Assembly (NCBI GenBank): GCA_030847615.1
Contig: JAUMIR010000001.1
Coordinates: 65,299,501-65,363,500 of the forward strand
Length of the DNA stretch: 64,000 bases
Direction: 5' to 3'
Source of the DNA: Gambelia wislizenii
Lineage: Eukaryota > Chordata > Lepidosauria > Squamata > Crotaphytidae
In this document: one piece after another, positions 46,985 through 59,040 of the stretch
Layout of the letters: each line of letters begins with the position of its first letter
How positions within the stretch are numbered: position 1 is the first letter of the stretch
Made by a program: the position numbers and the translations under genes
The notes under the pieces: model-generated
The model's database searches: none
What the model was told of the DNA's origin: nothing
What the model saw: the letters and a program-made list of their open reading frames with translations, nothing else

Positions 46985-47660
46985 CTACCTGAGATACACT
47001 AATGGTATTTTCCCCCGTCTAGACACACGAGGGCTTGCCTTTGAAAAGTGCTCAGAAACTTCAATTGGCTCAACTGGCTACAGGGAATACACAACTCCCT
47101 TTGTTGCAACAGATCCACTGCCTCCCAGTCTGTTTCCAGGCACAATTCAAAGTGTTGATGATAACCTATATAGCCCTATATGTCTTGAGTCCAAGCTATA
47201 TGAGGGACTCTATCTCTCCATTACAATTCAAGAGAGGCCCTTCTCTCTGCCCCATGACCATCTCAGGCTTGTTTGGTGGGAACAAGTGGGAAGGCTTTCT
47301 CAGTGGTTGCTCTCACAATGCAACTCCCTCCCTAGGGAGGCCAGGATGGCTCCTTCCTTGATCTCTTTCTACTGGCATGTAAAAATATTCCCATTCCATC
47401 AGGCCTTTAGAATTGACTATGATGGGCTTTTAATGATGGGTTGTGCCATTTTGGTTTTTTTAAAAAAATATCGTTTAAAAATATTTTTAAAATATTTACC
47501 TACAGGTTATTTTTATAATTGTTAAAAAATAACCTTCATTTTTATATTTTAACTGATAATTTTGCACAGTTTTTAATCTGTACTTTTAGTAATTTGTAAA
47601 CTGCCTTGAGTCCCATTCATGGAAAAAGTTGGATACAAATGAGTAAAATAATAATGATTT
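46985..47660 (+). mobile_element. L2-type LINE 3' end with reverse-transcriptase C-terminus
   Basis: The frame 47035-47361 reads IHCLPVCFQAQFKVL and ITYIALYVLSPSYMRD. This corresponds to the L2/CR1-clade C-terminal motif (LHWLPV..R..FK.L...YKAL.G..P.YL.D). The frame is shifted around 47250 into the overlapping 202-codon frame that ends near 47525. The tail 'gtaaactgccttgagtccca' and 'ggatacaaatgagtaaaata' is the L2 terminus. Confidence 0.75.
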
Positions 47661-48882
47661 CATTAACCTCCACTTTACTATTAGTCTGCTTCGACAAATC
47701 CACAGCGCATCCACTTTCCAGATAAAACAATCAGCCATCTTTATTTGCAGTCAATCCTTTATTTGCAATAAAATCCTCAGAATGAAAGATACATTTGATA
47801 AAAAGCATAAAATGCACTATAAAATATCTGATGATTTAAACAACCAGGAAATTCAATTATACATTAAAATAGTTAATATTTTTCTATCATAAGCAATCTA
47901 GTAAGAATTGCCAGATTGAGAGCTACCGGCTCTGTAAAGCTTATTGGACACTTTTGAGCAAAATCATTAAAAGAGACTCAGTGAAAAGCTGAATAATTGG
48001 GGGAATTAGGTCTTTCCTAATCCACTGATAGTAATTACAATTAAAGAAACATGTAAAATAGATTCTACATCAATACAAGGATGTGGTGGATATAAAAATA
48101 CAATCCATTACTGGCAACTTTAACATACATGCATGCTAGATGCAATCCATGGCACATCAAATTCACCACTTTTCAAAGCCACATCTTATGAACTAGCACT
48201 TATTTCACCTGAGACTAAACGCCTGCAGGATTTACTTTCAGCTCACTACTACAACAGTCACATGGGGAAATGAAGAAACTGGCTGACAAGGTATTCAGGA
48301 GTCACCTACAAGAGGATAAGCCCAAGAGGTGAGAAATCCCTTCTTTAACCTATAGCTCTATGTTCTAACCTTGAAAACTATTCTTCCCCATCACAGAACT
48401 TGTCAAAGACAGAACCTCACTACTAATAGTAAGCTGAAGGAGATGCAGCTCAACAGGTGCGATCTTTACTCAACAAGTGGGCCAACAGCCAACTGAAGCT
48501 GTATTGTATCCAAACCTCAGTCTTCCCAGGGTAGGTGTGACTCTGGCTGACATATTAAGATCCAGGAATTTTATTTTAGAGGCGCTCCCATCGATTACCA
48601 TGTATTGGAAATTACCTAGGGCAATGCTAACCTTGGCCTAATTTTGTGCCAGCATAGGAGTCATGTCTCTGGGCTGACTGATGTGTCATAATTTGGATAT
48701 GTCATAATTTGGCTCCGCTCCATCTCTGCCCCCCTTTTTTGGTTTTGATGGCTGATCTCTCAACTAGTTGGTATCTGAGATCAGCAAGCACAAAGGGGTT
48801 AGGCCAGCCTAGGGCAAGTTCAGATAGCCTAAGGCCAGTTCTGTTACCCAAATTAGTAGGGGTCCATAGGTGACACCAAATT

Positions 48883-49845
48883 TACCGTATATTCCGGCGT
48901 ATAAGACAACTGGGAGTATAAGACCACCCTCCCAATTTCCAGCCAAAAATCTAGGCTTAGGCATATATTCGCCATATAAGACCCCCCCCCCCAATTTAGC
49001 TGGCTGGCTGGCTGGCTGGGGGAGCCTTGCCAGCTGATCCACTTTGTTTCCCAACTCACGAGGATCTCCTTATGAGTTGGGAAAGCGAACAGGATCAGCT
49101 GGCAGGGCAACATTCGCCCCTCTCTTCAACCTTCCAGTCAAACTGGACTCGAAGGTGGAGGAAAGGGGCGAAAATGCCCAGTTTGCCTCAGCAGCCCCCT
49201 TCCCTCCGTCTTGGCTCTTCTGAAGGGGACCCATTGAAAGTGAGGAAGAAAGGGATCCTTAGTGGCTACAGCCTTTCCTGTCCTTCCGAACTGAAAGAAC
49301 AGCATTTAAAGTCCACTGTAAGTGAGGAAGGAAGGGATGCTCATTGGCTACAGCCTTTCCTGTCCTTCCGAATTGAAAGAACAGCATTTAAAACCCACTG
49401 AAAGTGAGGAAGGAAGGGAGCCCAGATGGAGGGATCGGGGCTGCAGAGTTAAACGGGGCTTCTTTGCTCCTGCTCCCCACCTTCCTCGAAGGTGGGGAGA
49501 GGGAGCGAATCTAGCGGTTTGGCTCAGCAGCCCTGCTTGCCCTGCCTTGGTTCCGCTGCATAGGCGATCGAGCGGCGGGCTGCGGCAAACTGCAACGTTC
49601 GCCCCCTTCCTCTGTCTTCCATTGCTCCTCAAAGGGGGAGAAGGCAGAGGAGGGGGGCAAATGAACTGCAAAACACTTTGCTTCACTCCCCTGCCCCATC
49701 TCCTGCCTCTTCGCTCTGTTTGCGAAGAGGCAGGAGATACGTAGGCAGGCGAAGCAAAAGTATATCCGGAGTATAAGACAACCCTCAATTTTGGAGGGCA
49801 ATTTTGAGTGCTCAAAAGTCATCTTATATGCTGGAATATACGGTA
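48883..49845. mobile_element. TIR element with TA target and GC-rich interior (about 960 bp)
   Basis: The left end is taccgtatattccggcgtat, and the right end in reverse is taccgtatattccagcatat. TA is at both borders. Subterminal 'ataagacaactgggagtata' and 'ggagtataagacaaccctca' also mirror each other. The interior (49020-49740) is GC-rich, has two near-identical copies of 'ctacagcctttcctgtcctt' about 82 bases apart (near 49266 and 49348), and ends in a hairpin 'gcctcttcgc...gcgaagaggc'. Frames of up to 155 codons on both strands show no known domain. Confidence 0.75.
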
Positions 49846-49949
49846 TGTTATTAATTGGGGGAATGATAATAGCTCAAATGAATGGCTGTGAGATGTTGGG
49901 TAACTTGCGGGATCTTTGCACTTATGTATACCAGTACTAACTGCTGAGA

Positions 49950-50400
49950 CTCTGAGTCAAAGTAAAATAATTTTTTTTAATTAGAAAATAACAGGGGAGC
50001 CTTCACACGCATGCACTCACACTCACACAAGACATACAAGGCTAACAAAGAGTTTTAGGGCAGAAGTTTGGATAGAGGAATAGATTTCGGAAGTATGGGT
50101 AATAATTAGCAGTCCGAAGAGTTGAGTTTCATGCAGCAGAGAAGACCTAGACTTGGAGCTGAGGGTGGCACAGTGATCCGGCAGAGTGACAGTGTCCAAC
50201 TGTAGGACTGTGTGTACATTTTGCTAATGTTTGGGGGTACAATTTATACCCTGTTTCGTATCCTGAATGGGTGTTTTTAACTTAGAACAAAGGTTAGATG
50301 GGTTTCCCACCATTAAAGAAAGGAAACCATGACTTCGCTAATTGTTGTTAATGGTTGAGATATTAGAATTGACAGGTTTATGACAACCTCCATATTGTAG
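49950..50400 (-). mobile_element. LTR-like repeat, antisense
   Basis: It is a minus-strand LTR-like unit. The TATA box is the complement of 'acaatttataccctg' (about 50240). It shares 'aaggctaacaa', 'ttggatagaggaatag' and 'ggactgtgtgtaca'-type rows with 965-1290. No internal sequence of an element is next to it. Ends were not resolved. Confidence 0.5.
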
Positions 50401-50861
50401 GACAGGAGAAGTGTGAGGAAAGGCTTTTCTGGGGATAATGGATGTTTCAGTCATTTGTTTCTTTGTGATGGATGATTCATTGCCAATGCATCCAAGAGGG
50501 GATTAGCACATACCTTGGTGATGGCATTGATTATTAGGGGCTTTGCTTAATCCTATCTCGGGTGTTTCTGTTGGTATTTTTCCATGTCACTTTCATTTAC
50601 ATCCTGGTGACATCCATGGATTCATTCTGGGCCCACCCCAGTGAACTTAAACCTCAAGAAGTGTTTCAGTATATTACCAAATTATGAAATATTATAGGGA
50701 GGGGATGTAAGGCATGCTAACAGTTTAGCCAGCACAAGTGCCTTACACCTCATCCTAACCCACTCCAGCCAGCTGTTTTTTACTTAGGATTGCACTGCAA
50801 GAAACAAACTCTTACACTAAACTCTGTTGCTAATTCTGTTCCCATGCTAACTCAAATAATA

Positions 50862-51089
50862 CAGTGGGCCCTTGGTATCCACTGGTGTTTGGTTCCAGGA
50901 CCCTGTATAGATACCAAAATCTGTGAGTGCTCAAGTCTCATTATATACAATTGCACAGTAAAATGATATCCATTTTATAAAATGGTGAACAGCAATGTTT
51001 GCTTTTTGGATTCTCCCACCCCAAATATTTTTAAGCCATGGATGGTTGAGTCCGTGGATGCCAAACCTGTGGATACAGAGGACCAGCTG
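50862..51089 (+). mobile_element. pogo/Tigger-like MITE (228 bp)
   Basis: The left end cagtgggcccttggt follows TA, and the right end cagaggaccagctg is followed by TA. The interior has 'ggtgtttggttccaggaccc', 'ataccaaaatctgtgag' and 'gttgagtccgtggatgcc'. Confidence 0.75.
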
Positions 51090-51181
51090 TAATGTATCCA
51101 ATCAAATGAGTTCAGAATACATACTAACTTTCTCTGTTTTGCTATAATGTTGATTGTTTCTTCCATTTCAACTCTTTTTTT

Positions 51182-51831
51182 ACTGCTCTACACTGCGATA
51201 AAAATCCAATTGAAATTTGGACTAGTTTGGCCCAGAGCTGCACTGCATGAAATTCAGACTACTCTGGCCTGGAGTTAAGCACCATACCTTACCTGCTGGG
51301 ATTGTCTACACAAGTGATTCATCTGGATTTTTACACCCAGGCACCTCTGTGGTGCCGTTTCCCCCCTCCTCGGCACTTCTGCCACTGGCGTGCAGTTGCT
51401 CACTCTGAGGTCAGAACAAGGCAGCCAACCATGTGATCACATGGCTGACAACTTGTTCTAATCTCAGAGTGATTGACTGCATCAGGGCTCTGCCTTCCCA
51501 GACAATATTGGAATGAGAAAGTGGTTCTGAGGAAGGGGGAATGGCAGCACCTGTTAGGTTGTGCTTGTCCTGCCTCCCCAACCCTTGAATCCAGGATGGA
51601 TCCCTTATTCACACTACAGTTTTCTCCAGAGTTTCGAGTAAACTCCAGAGAAAACTGCAATTTTTTAAAACCTGAAGGTGGTATACGCCTTATTTGGTGA
51701 GGATAGGGTTGTACATCACATGGCCTTACTGCACCAAATTCAGGGATACGGCTGCACATTTTGTGACCTTATTGGGTCAGATTCGGGGGGTGGAGTCAGT
51801 TTTTTTCATTAGTGTAAACAGGGCCATACAC
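51182..51831. mobile_element. MITE-like element, diverged GTTTACAC-type ends
   Basis: The left has tactgctctacactgcgata, and the right in reverse has ggccctgtttacactaatga. The inside has an inverted pair 'cactacagttttctccagag' and 'ctccagagaaaactgca'. A related segment in reverse lies at 62224-62340. The 119- and 75-codon frames have no known domain. Confidence 0.45.
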
Positions 51832-51921
51832 AGGCAAATAAGAGAGATTTAAAAAGTCTTAGGAACTTGTACATCCATTAGCAATATTGTATCATGATAC
51901 AATATACTGTACCCACAGTAT

Positions 51922-52346
51922 TGTCAGGAGTTAGAAACGGAACTCCATTGTAAAATGGCCAAACAAGCTGCAGAGTCATGCTGGGTCAAAATGGCTGATT
52001 CCATGAACTGCCAAGTCTTCCTTAGCTACAGAAGGAGGATTCTTATTGGTGTGTAAGATCATGTGATTGAGGAAGCCAATGCCCTGTAACTCTGTATGTA
52101 AGAGAGCTCAGAACAGAGCTCACCCCTTTTCCTGTGAATGCTGAGGCCTGGTGAAGCAGTTTCTCCCTGAATTGTAAATATTTGTATATATTGCAACTGT
52201 TTGAGTTTGAAGATAAAAGTACCTCCTGCTTATTTGGATGTCAAACATTCCGTGTGTGAGTATTCTTGGGAGCGGGTTGCTACTGAGTCTGCTGAGACTG
52301 TTTTTGGGCTTCTGCTGGGGATTATGTGTCCTATCATTCCCTGACA
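51922..52346 (+). mobile_element. Solo LTR with 5-bp target duplication
   Basis: It starts tgtcaggagttagaaacgg and ends atcattccctgaca. It is flanked by agtat on both sides (51917-51921 and 52347-52351). The TATA region is degenerate (tctgtatgtaagagagc). The 425-base length is near the 393+ and 466 bases of its relatives at 1-393 and 30213-30678. Confidence 0.92.
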
Positions 52347-52516
52347 AGTATGTATGCAGATGCCCATCTTAATATACCCTCCATGAATGTATCCAAGCCA
52401 TCCAAGGAAGGAATATATGGAGGAGCATATGTGTGTATTGCTGCCTAGAAAGAAAAAGAGCATATGTATGACTGTTAAAACGCTCTTTCAACTTTATTTT
52501 GGCAAATATAGGTATA

Positions 52517-52753
52517 CAGTTGTCCCTTCATATTCGCTGGGGTTTGGTTCCAGGATCCCACCCCCCCCCGTGGATACCAAAATCCATGAATACTCAAATC
52601 TCATTATATACAATGGCATAGCAAAATGGTGTCCCTTATATAAGATGGCAAAATCAAGGTTAGCTTTTTGGTTTATTATTTTTTAAAGAATATTTTCTTG
52701 CTGTGAATACTTAAATCTGTGGATGCCAAATCCTGGATATGGAGGGACAACTG
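52517..52753 (+). mobile_element. pogo/Tigger-like MITE (237 bp)
   Basis: cagttgtcccttcatattcg follows TA, and ggatatggagggacaactg precedes TA. The interior is the same as the copies at 22436 and 28174 (gcaaaatggtgtcccttata). Confidence 0.85.
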
Positions 52754-53098
52754 TACTGTACTTCAGTTAGCGAGTTCAATTCCTGAACTCTACTTCTTTC
52801 AAAGAAAATTTGGTGCCAGATGCAAATAATAACATAAAAAGAAGAGGGATAAGCTTCTACACCACAAAAAAGAAGAGTAGTTCAGATTTTATGTTTCAGC
52901 AAACTTTTATCCATAACTAACAATATGCACGCATGAATTCAAACAATCAGGTCAGGTAAGCTTTGCATAAGTAAACAAAAACCTTCTAGACACCACTTGA
53001 ACGCTTCTTCTAAAAGACATCCAGGGATGATTTGTCCCTTCATAGCCTCCACTTTTCTTATGATTTCCATTTTGGTGGACAAACTTATATACCTATGC

Positions 53099-53100
<2 letters not shown>

Positions 53101-53132
<32 letters not shown>
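53101..53132. repeat. (AT)n microsatellite
   Basis: An AT run just outside the left end of the element at 53137. A shorter TA run follows its right end (54552-54561), so the element inserted into or beside a TA tract. Confidence 0.9.
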
Positions 53133-53136
<4 letters not shown>

Positions 53137-54551
53137 CAGTCGTCCCTTCACATTCGTGGGGGTTCCGTTCCGCGGACCCCCGCGAATGTGAAAAATCCGC
53201 GAATAACAAACACCCCTCCCCCTCCCTACCCAGGCCTTCGCGGGGCCTTCCTAGGCCCCGCGCAGGTCTCCCCGGCCCTCCCTCCCTCCCTGCCCAGGCC
53301 TTCGCGGGGCCTTGCTAGGCCCCGCGGAGGTCCCCCCGGCCCTTCCTCCCTCCCTGCCCAGGCCTTCGCGGGGCCTTGCTAGGCCCCGCGGAGGCCTCCC
53401 CGGCCCTTCCTCCCTCCCTGCCCAGGCCTTCGTGGGGCCTTCCTAGGCCCCGCAGAGGCCTCCCCGGCCCTTCCTCCCTCCCTGCCCAGGCCTTCGCGGG
53501 GCCTTGCTAGGCCCCGCGGAGGTCCCCCCGGCCCTTCCTCCCTCCCTGCCCAGGCCTTTGTGGGGCCTTGCTAGGCCCCGCGGAGGTCTCCCCGGCCCTT
53601 CCTCCCTCCCTGCCCAGGCTTTCGCGGGGCCTTCCTAGGCCCCGCGGAGGCCTCCCCGGCCCTCCCTCCCTCCCTCCCCAGGCCTTCGCGGGGCCTTCCT
53701 AGGCCCCGCGGAGGCCTCCCCGGTCCTTCCTCCCTCCCTCCCCAGGCCTTCGCGGGGCCTTGCTAGGCCCCGCGGAGGCCTCCCCGGCCCTCCCTCCCTC
53801 CCTCCCCAGGCCTTCGCGGGGCCTTGCTAGGCCCCGCGGAGGCCTTCCCGGCCCTCCCTCCCTCCCCAGGCCTTCGCGGGGCCTTGCTAGGCCCCGCGGA
53901 GGTCTCCCTGGCCCTCCCTCCCTCCCTCCTCAGGCCTTCGCGGGGCCTTGCTAGGCCCCGCGGAGGTCTCCCCGGCCCTCCCTCCCTCCCTCCCTCCCCA
54001 GGCCTTCGCGGGGCCTCCGGGGGTCCCGCGAAGGCCTCCCCACCCCTCCCCAGGCCTTCGCGGGGCCTCCGGAGGGCCTCCGGGGGTCCCGCGAAAGCCT
54101 TCGCACCGCTCCCCAGGCCTTCGCGGGGCCTCCGGAGGGCCTCCGGGGGTCCCGCGAAGGCCTTCGCACCGCTCCCCTGGCCTTCGCGGGGCCTCCGGAG
54201 GGCCTCCGGGGGTCCCGCGAAGGGCTCCCCACCCCTCCCCAGGCCTTCGCGGGGCCTCCGGAGGGCCTACGGGTGTCCCGCGAAGGGCTCCCCACCCCTC
54301 CCCAGGCCTTCGCGGGGCCTCCGGAGGGCCTCCGGGGGTCCCACGAAGGGCTCCCCACCCCTCCCCAGGCCTTCGCGGGGCCTCCGGAGGGCCTCCGGGC
54401 GTCCTGCGAAGGCCTCCCCACCCCTCCCCAGGTCTTTCACGGGGCGTCTGGAGGCCCCATGTTGCGGTTTTGGGGGGCCCTGGGGGCCCTCCCAAAACCG
54501 CGAATAACCGAAACTGCGAATGTCAAGTTCGCGAATGTGGAGGGACAACTG
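53137..54551 (+). mobile_element. pogo/Tigger-like MITE expanded by palindromic minisatellite (1415 bp)
   Basis: The left end cagtcgtcccttcacattcg follows TA, and the right end gcgaatgtggagggacaactg precedes TA. Both terminal parts are the longest and least diverged of the family (the left has a self-complementary ttcacattcgtgggggtt...aacccccgcgaatgtgaa-type block). The rest, 53231-54430, is a GC-rich tandem array. Apparent open frames of 227, 229, 202 and 156 codons on both strands arise because units are 63 or 64 bases long. It is very rich in CpG against an AT-rich background. No transposase is present. Confidence 0.85.
53231..54430. repeat. Two-type palindromic minisatellite array (19 units)
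   Basis: Type 1: about 12 units, exact 64-base spacing for the first ten starts (53231, 53295, 53359, 53423 up to 53807), then 60 and 64. Each has ggccttcgcggggcct, a tgct loop and aggccccgcggaggcc, a 16-base stem with one mismatch, joined by a cctccctccctgcc spacer. Type 2: about seven units from 53999, most at 63-base spacing (54051, 54114, 54177 up to 54429), with ggccttcgcggg facing cccgcgaaggcc around cctccggagg. Type 2 looks derived from type 1. Unit-to-unit differences are few. Confidence 0.95.
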
Positions 54552-57500
54552 TATATATATATACTGGGGTTGCTGGTAAAAGCAGGGGTATCTCCTTTCC
54601 CTCTTCCTCTGTTTTGCGGTTCACACATGGTCAGTAAAGGATTCTTAAGGCAACTGCTGTTTGCCTTTCCTGTTGGAGGCAGGCAAACACAGCTACAGTT
54701 GGATCAGCTAGAGTAGAATCCCATTTTTCCCCATCTCAAGTTTTATTGCATTGTTTACTGCAGACATGGTGCTGAAATCTGGCCCTAAAGTCTGTGTTTC
54801 TCCAGACCTCCTCTGCCATCTTCCCTATGTCAACGCTACTAAATATCTTCCAGTTAGACAGTGAGTGAGGAGAAGGGCAGAGCTGGGCAGGCATAGAAAG
54901 AAGCTTCTTTATCAGACATTTTGTTAACTGAGGGATGGCCATACATTTTATGTTCTTAAAGTTAAAAAAATTACTCTAAATTTGTAAAGAATACTTTAGC
55001 AGTAAGTACTGAATATACTTCAATTCTTCTAAAACCTTCTGGTTTTTTTGGGGGGGGGGGAAGAGAGAAAAAAAATCTTCCCCATTGCTTCAAAAATGGC
55101 CACATTTTTATATCTCTAAGCAGAATTGTGCCTACCCACCCTGCCACCATGGTTATGAACAAAACATACAACTGGTACTTAGTGGAAACATCCAAAGATT
55201 CCTTTTCTAAGGAAGGCTCCTCCTCTATAGTCTTTGAACTTTTGAACAGAGCATCTTGTGATTAGTGTGCAATCTGCATTGTTACAGAGGGGTTTCATAT
55301 ATTTGGGGTCTCTGATATGTGCACTGTGCACTATGAATTCAGGTGGCATCATGTTGACATCCTGGCTCTCAACTCCTCTTTTGTTCCAGAAAGTTTCCAA
55401 GTTTTCTCTACCTGCCTGGTTGCCAGGCCACCACCCATCCAACTAACCCCCAAGGGAAACTGTGGACTTGCTGGTCAAAAGCTCTAGTGGGAAAATTAAC
55501 CCAAATTCCAAAGTTCTCCACTTCCCAGATGAGTTACCAAAGTCAAGGCTACCTGAACACTCTTAGTACATCTTTGTATTTGATATGATACTTCTGTGTT
55601 CTGTATAGCCATCGAAGTAACTCAGGATAAAGAGTTACAACGGTGTGATACAACAGAGCCTCAGCCACATAAACTAAGAAATGCCAAGGACCATGTTATA
55701 TCACATTTGGGAGACCCAATAACATTAACCCACCCACGCCAGGTGCATGAGGTCCCACATCATCTGAAACCCTAAACTGTAACTTACTTAGCTAGTGCAT
55801 AAATCCAGTTCTAACATGAGTGCCTCACATTATGCACCAAAGGACTCCTGAGGCATCGCTATACTGCAACAATCTGCAGCAAAACTCCAAAGGGCATAAA
55901 CAACAAATGTGGTTACCGTGCCTATAAGTCTTGTTTGGAACTTGCGTCCCTGGAAGATTTTCTATTTAAGAGGATTTAGTGCCATTAGATAATAAATATT
56001 AGGACCCTGAAGGAGTCATAAAACGTAAAATGGATTACATTAGCTGCTCCAGGCTTTCTTGGTCTACACACTGTTATTGGCAGATGGGCTTAAATTACAA
56101 AAGAGTAACAAAAAAGGGATCACATTGCCAGCAACAGTAATCAGGGATAGACACCATCTCTAAAAAGAAAGAGGACACACTTTTCTTGGCTAAATTCTAT
56201 AAATTACGCTCTTTTGCAATTGTAACTGCAATGTGTATCAGGAATCACTTTGACTGGAGTATGTGACTGGAGTGGGGAGAGGCCTGCCTGAATGATCACT
56301 GAGCAAGTTTATAAAATTTACCTCATGAAAACTATCCCCACCCACCAAAATGAAGAAAAGTGATTATTTACAGGCCTAAAAAACATCTTCCTGGGTATAA
56401 ATATTGCTCTGACTCACTATAGGGAAGAAGGAGCATAAACATAACTATTCTTGATGTTGACAAACTCAGACTTTATACTTAATCATGGAATTAAAAGCCT
56501 TGATTATACAAACCCTCATTTAAAAAAAAATGGGAGGGGGAGCCAGGCAGCTTTTTGTTTAAGGGCAAGATGGGTGGTAAGCTATGCACCTAAAAAAACA
56601 GGAAGCAAATGCTGCTCTTACACATTAAATTTCATTTATTTTCATCTCACTGTCCTTGTTCACAAAGACACTGCCAAGCAGGATACGCCCATGTGCCAAA
56701 CAAAGCTGGACTGGGGAGTCTGAAGTTTTTATCTGTTTAAAGCAGATCAAGGCAGAGCAAAATTTGGGATTCAGAAGAAAGCACATGGATGTTCCAGTTC
56801 ACAGCCAACATGAATACAGACACTGCAGATGAGACAAATCTCTGCGTCGTAAAACTCTCTAAGGGTAAGGACTCGCCAGTGGCCGTGGAAGGCAGGCTGT
56901 CCTCCAGCCTCCAGAAGTTTAGGCTCATTAAATTAACTGTCAGTAACTACTACATAGATTTTAAAAAAACCTACTACATGGTTTTTTTAAAAAGAGAATA
57001 CTGATGCCTAAACCCATGATAAACTCTAACTAGTGATAGCTAACTCAAAATTTAACATCAGAGCAATTTTCTCCATGGATGGTGAAAGCTGGTGAACACA
57101 ACAGGCATTTTTCATGCCCCTCCACTGAGGTAGAGATAATCATTCATGTTTTCTCTTATTGCAGTTTTCATCAGGGAGCTAGAGAACATGTATAATCCAG
57201 TCTCAAGTATATTAGACAACTCACTTGTATCCCCAGTCATAACTGATACAATCTATCCACTTATGATTTCCAGATTAGTGTTTAGAGATACCTCTGATTA
57301 TATTTTAAGGGAATTAACATCCTGATTGCTTAGGTGACAAAATTGTAATGGTTATTATAACTCTCAGATGTGTTATGGATGTCAATGCTTAAGCTTGTTG
57401 CTTTGGGTTTTTGTAAAATTGATTTTACTGAGATGGTGATTCTCTGCATTTCATCGTACTGATCAGTTGACTGCAGTGAACATACTATTATTGCTGTCCT

Positions 57501-58191
57501 TCACCTGTATAATAAAGCCCTGTGATGAAGTGGGTGTATTTTGATCACAATTTCTGTGGTGGATGTATTTTGATCACAATTTGATCCTTTCACAAAGATC
57601 AAAACTCCAAGTGCTCAGAGTGAAAGATGACAAAAGTTGCTACTCTAACTGGTATGCATCTCTTTTTTTGTAAAGGTTTTTTACCCCCTCACAGAGAGAA
57701 TGAATGGCCTGTGATGCATTTCCTCAGACCAGCCATTCCTGGGAAATGTTTGTACTTGCCTAAGCTAGACCCTCATCCACAAACACACAATCCATCTCTG
57801 GGGCCACATTCAGATCCTTACCAGCTTTGTACAGCCTGCCAAACATTATGCTTCACTGGTGTAGTCTTAGCACAGTAGCCTTAGCACCAGAGTTCCAACC
57901 TTAATCTCAGGCAGGGTGCAAAATGCAAGTCAGGGCCAGGGAACCCTGTAGTCTACAAATCCTTTGCAAATACTGCTATGCTTTTAATAACCAGACCTGA
58001 TTTAGCAAAGTTGTAGAAACTGCTGGTTTTCTCCTACTTAAATATTTTTATGGCCTACTGAAGCCTCAATGAGAAGACCCCCCTTCCACAACACTTTGGG
58101 GAAAGGAAGGAAAGAGAAATTTTGGATCAGGCTGCAAAATGTTTGAGCTTATAAGGCAACATTAAAATTAAAATAGATTTTGACCCTGTCT

Positions 58192-58711
58192 ATATGAGGC
58201 AAAAAATCCGGATTGCTCCACAGTAATAGCAAATCATGGCAGCTGCAATTTGTCTTAATGGGGTCTTGGCCCCCCAAAGCTTCACATGTCCGCTGGTCAA
58301 GATGGCAGCCACAAGTGATTTACTCATGGTTTTACTTGCCTTAATTTGCTGTCGCTGAACTTTTTTTTTTTAAAAAAAACTATTTTCCTTTGTGCACTTC
58401 AGTGATATTTTGCCTGTAGAAAAAAAGAAAAAACGAACACCCCATTTTATCACCTTAGCAATCACTTGCTAAAGTGAAAACCCAACATATCTATGCCAGG
58501 TGCTTGACTGTTAGCAAGCCCTGCCCCCTGTGTTAGTCTAGCCAATCTGCTGTTTTTTAAAAACTCCAGGAAAAGCCGCAAAGGCTTTTCTTGCAGAGTA
58601 CATGGCATATTTAGCCCCTCTCCTTCTGAATACAGTGATACGAGGCAGGATGCCATTAAGATGGCTGCATTCTCCTCACATTCCATGAGGAGTATTTTCA
58701 CGGTTTAGACA
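58192..58711. mobile_element. MITE-like element, GTCTA-type ends
   Basis: The left side has accctgtctatatgagg, and the right side in reverse has aggttgtctaaaccgtg. The left part is related to 1893-2050. The interior has no known domain. The ends are diverged, so the boundaries are approximate. Confidence 0.35.
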
Positions 58712-58998
58712 ACCTCTAAATCACTTTAAGACTTTACTCCAATGACAGAGTGATGGACATTTCACAGCATTTGTATGCTATTGTCACCTTGAAAAATAAT
58801 TTTCTATACTACACTGTTGTATTCTCACCACTGCTCATCTCCAGATAGGCAGGTATAGCAAAACACCTGGAAGGGAACTGGAGTGTATCAGCTTTCCTAT
58901 GCTCATGAGGCTCAGATGTAATGCTAATGCCACAGCAATCCATACTGCAAAACGAATTGGCCTAAGGAAGGAGAAAGCTGCAACAACAGGCTTCAAAG

Positions 58999-59002
<4 letters not shown>

Positions 59003-59036
<34 letters not shown>
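59003..59036. repeat. (TA)n microsatellite
   Basis: A pure TA run of about 34 bases. Confidence 0.95.

Positions 59037-59040
<4 letters not shown>

Noticed and set aside
46917..47525. A 202-codon frame as a host gene
   Set aside because: The sequence is the L2 LINE C-terminal region and 3' end, with the frame continuing by chance past a shift near 47250.
53231..54430. CRISPR-like array
   Set aside because: The genome is vertebrate. The repeats run head to tail without unique spacers and the 'spacer' parts are themselves repeated.
53824..54637. Long open frames (227 and 229 codons on plus, 202 and 156 on minus), rich in Pro, Gly, Arg and Ala
   Set aside because: They lie entirely in the 63/64-base hairpin array. 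They are open on both strands at once because the units lack stop codons, and no start context or domain supports them.
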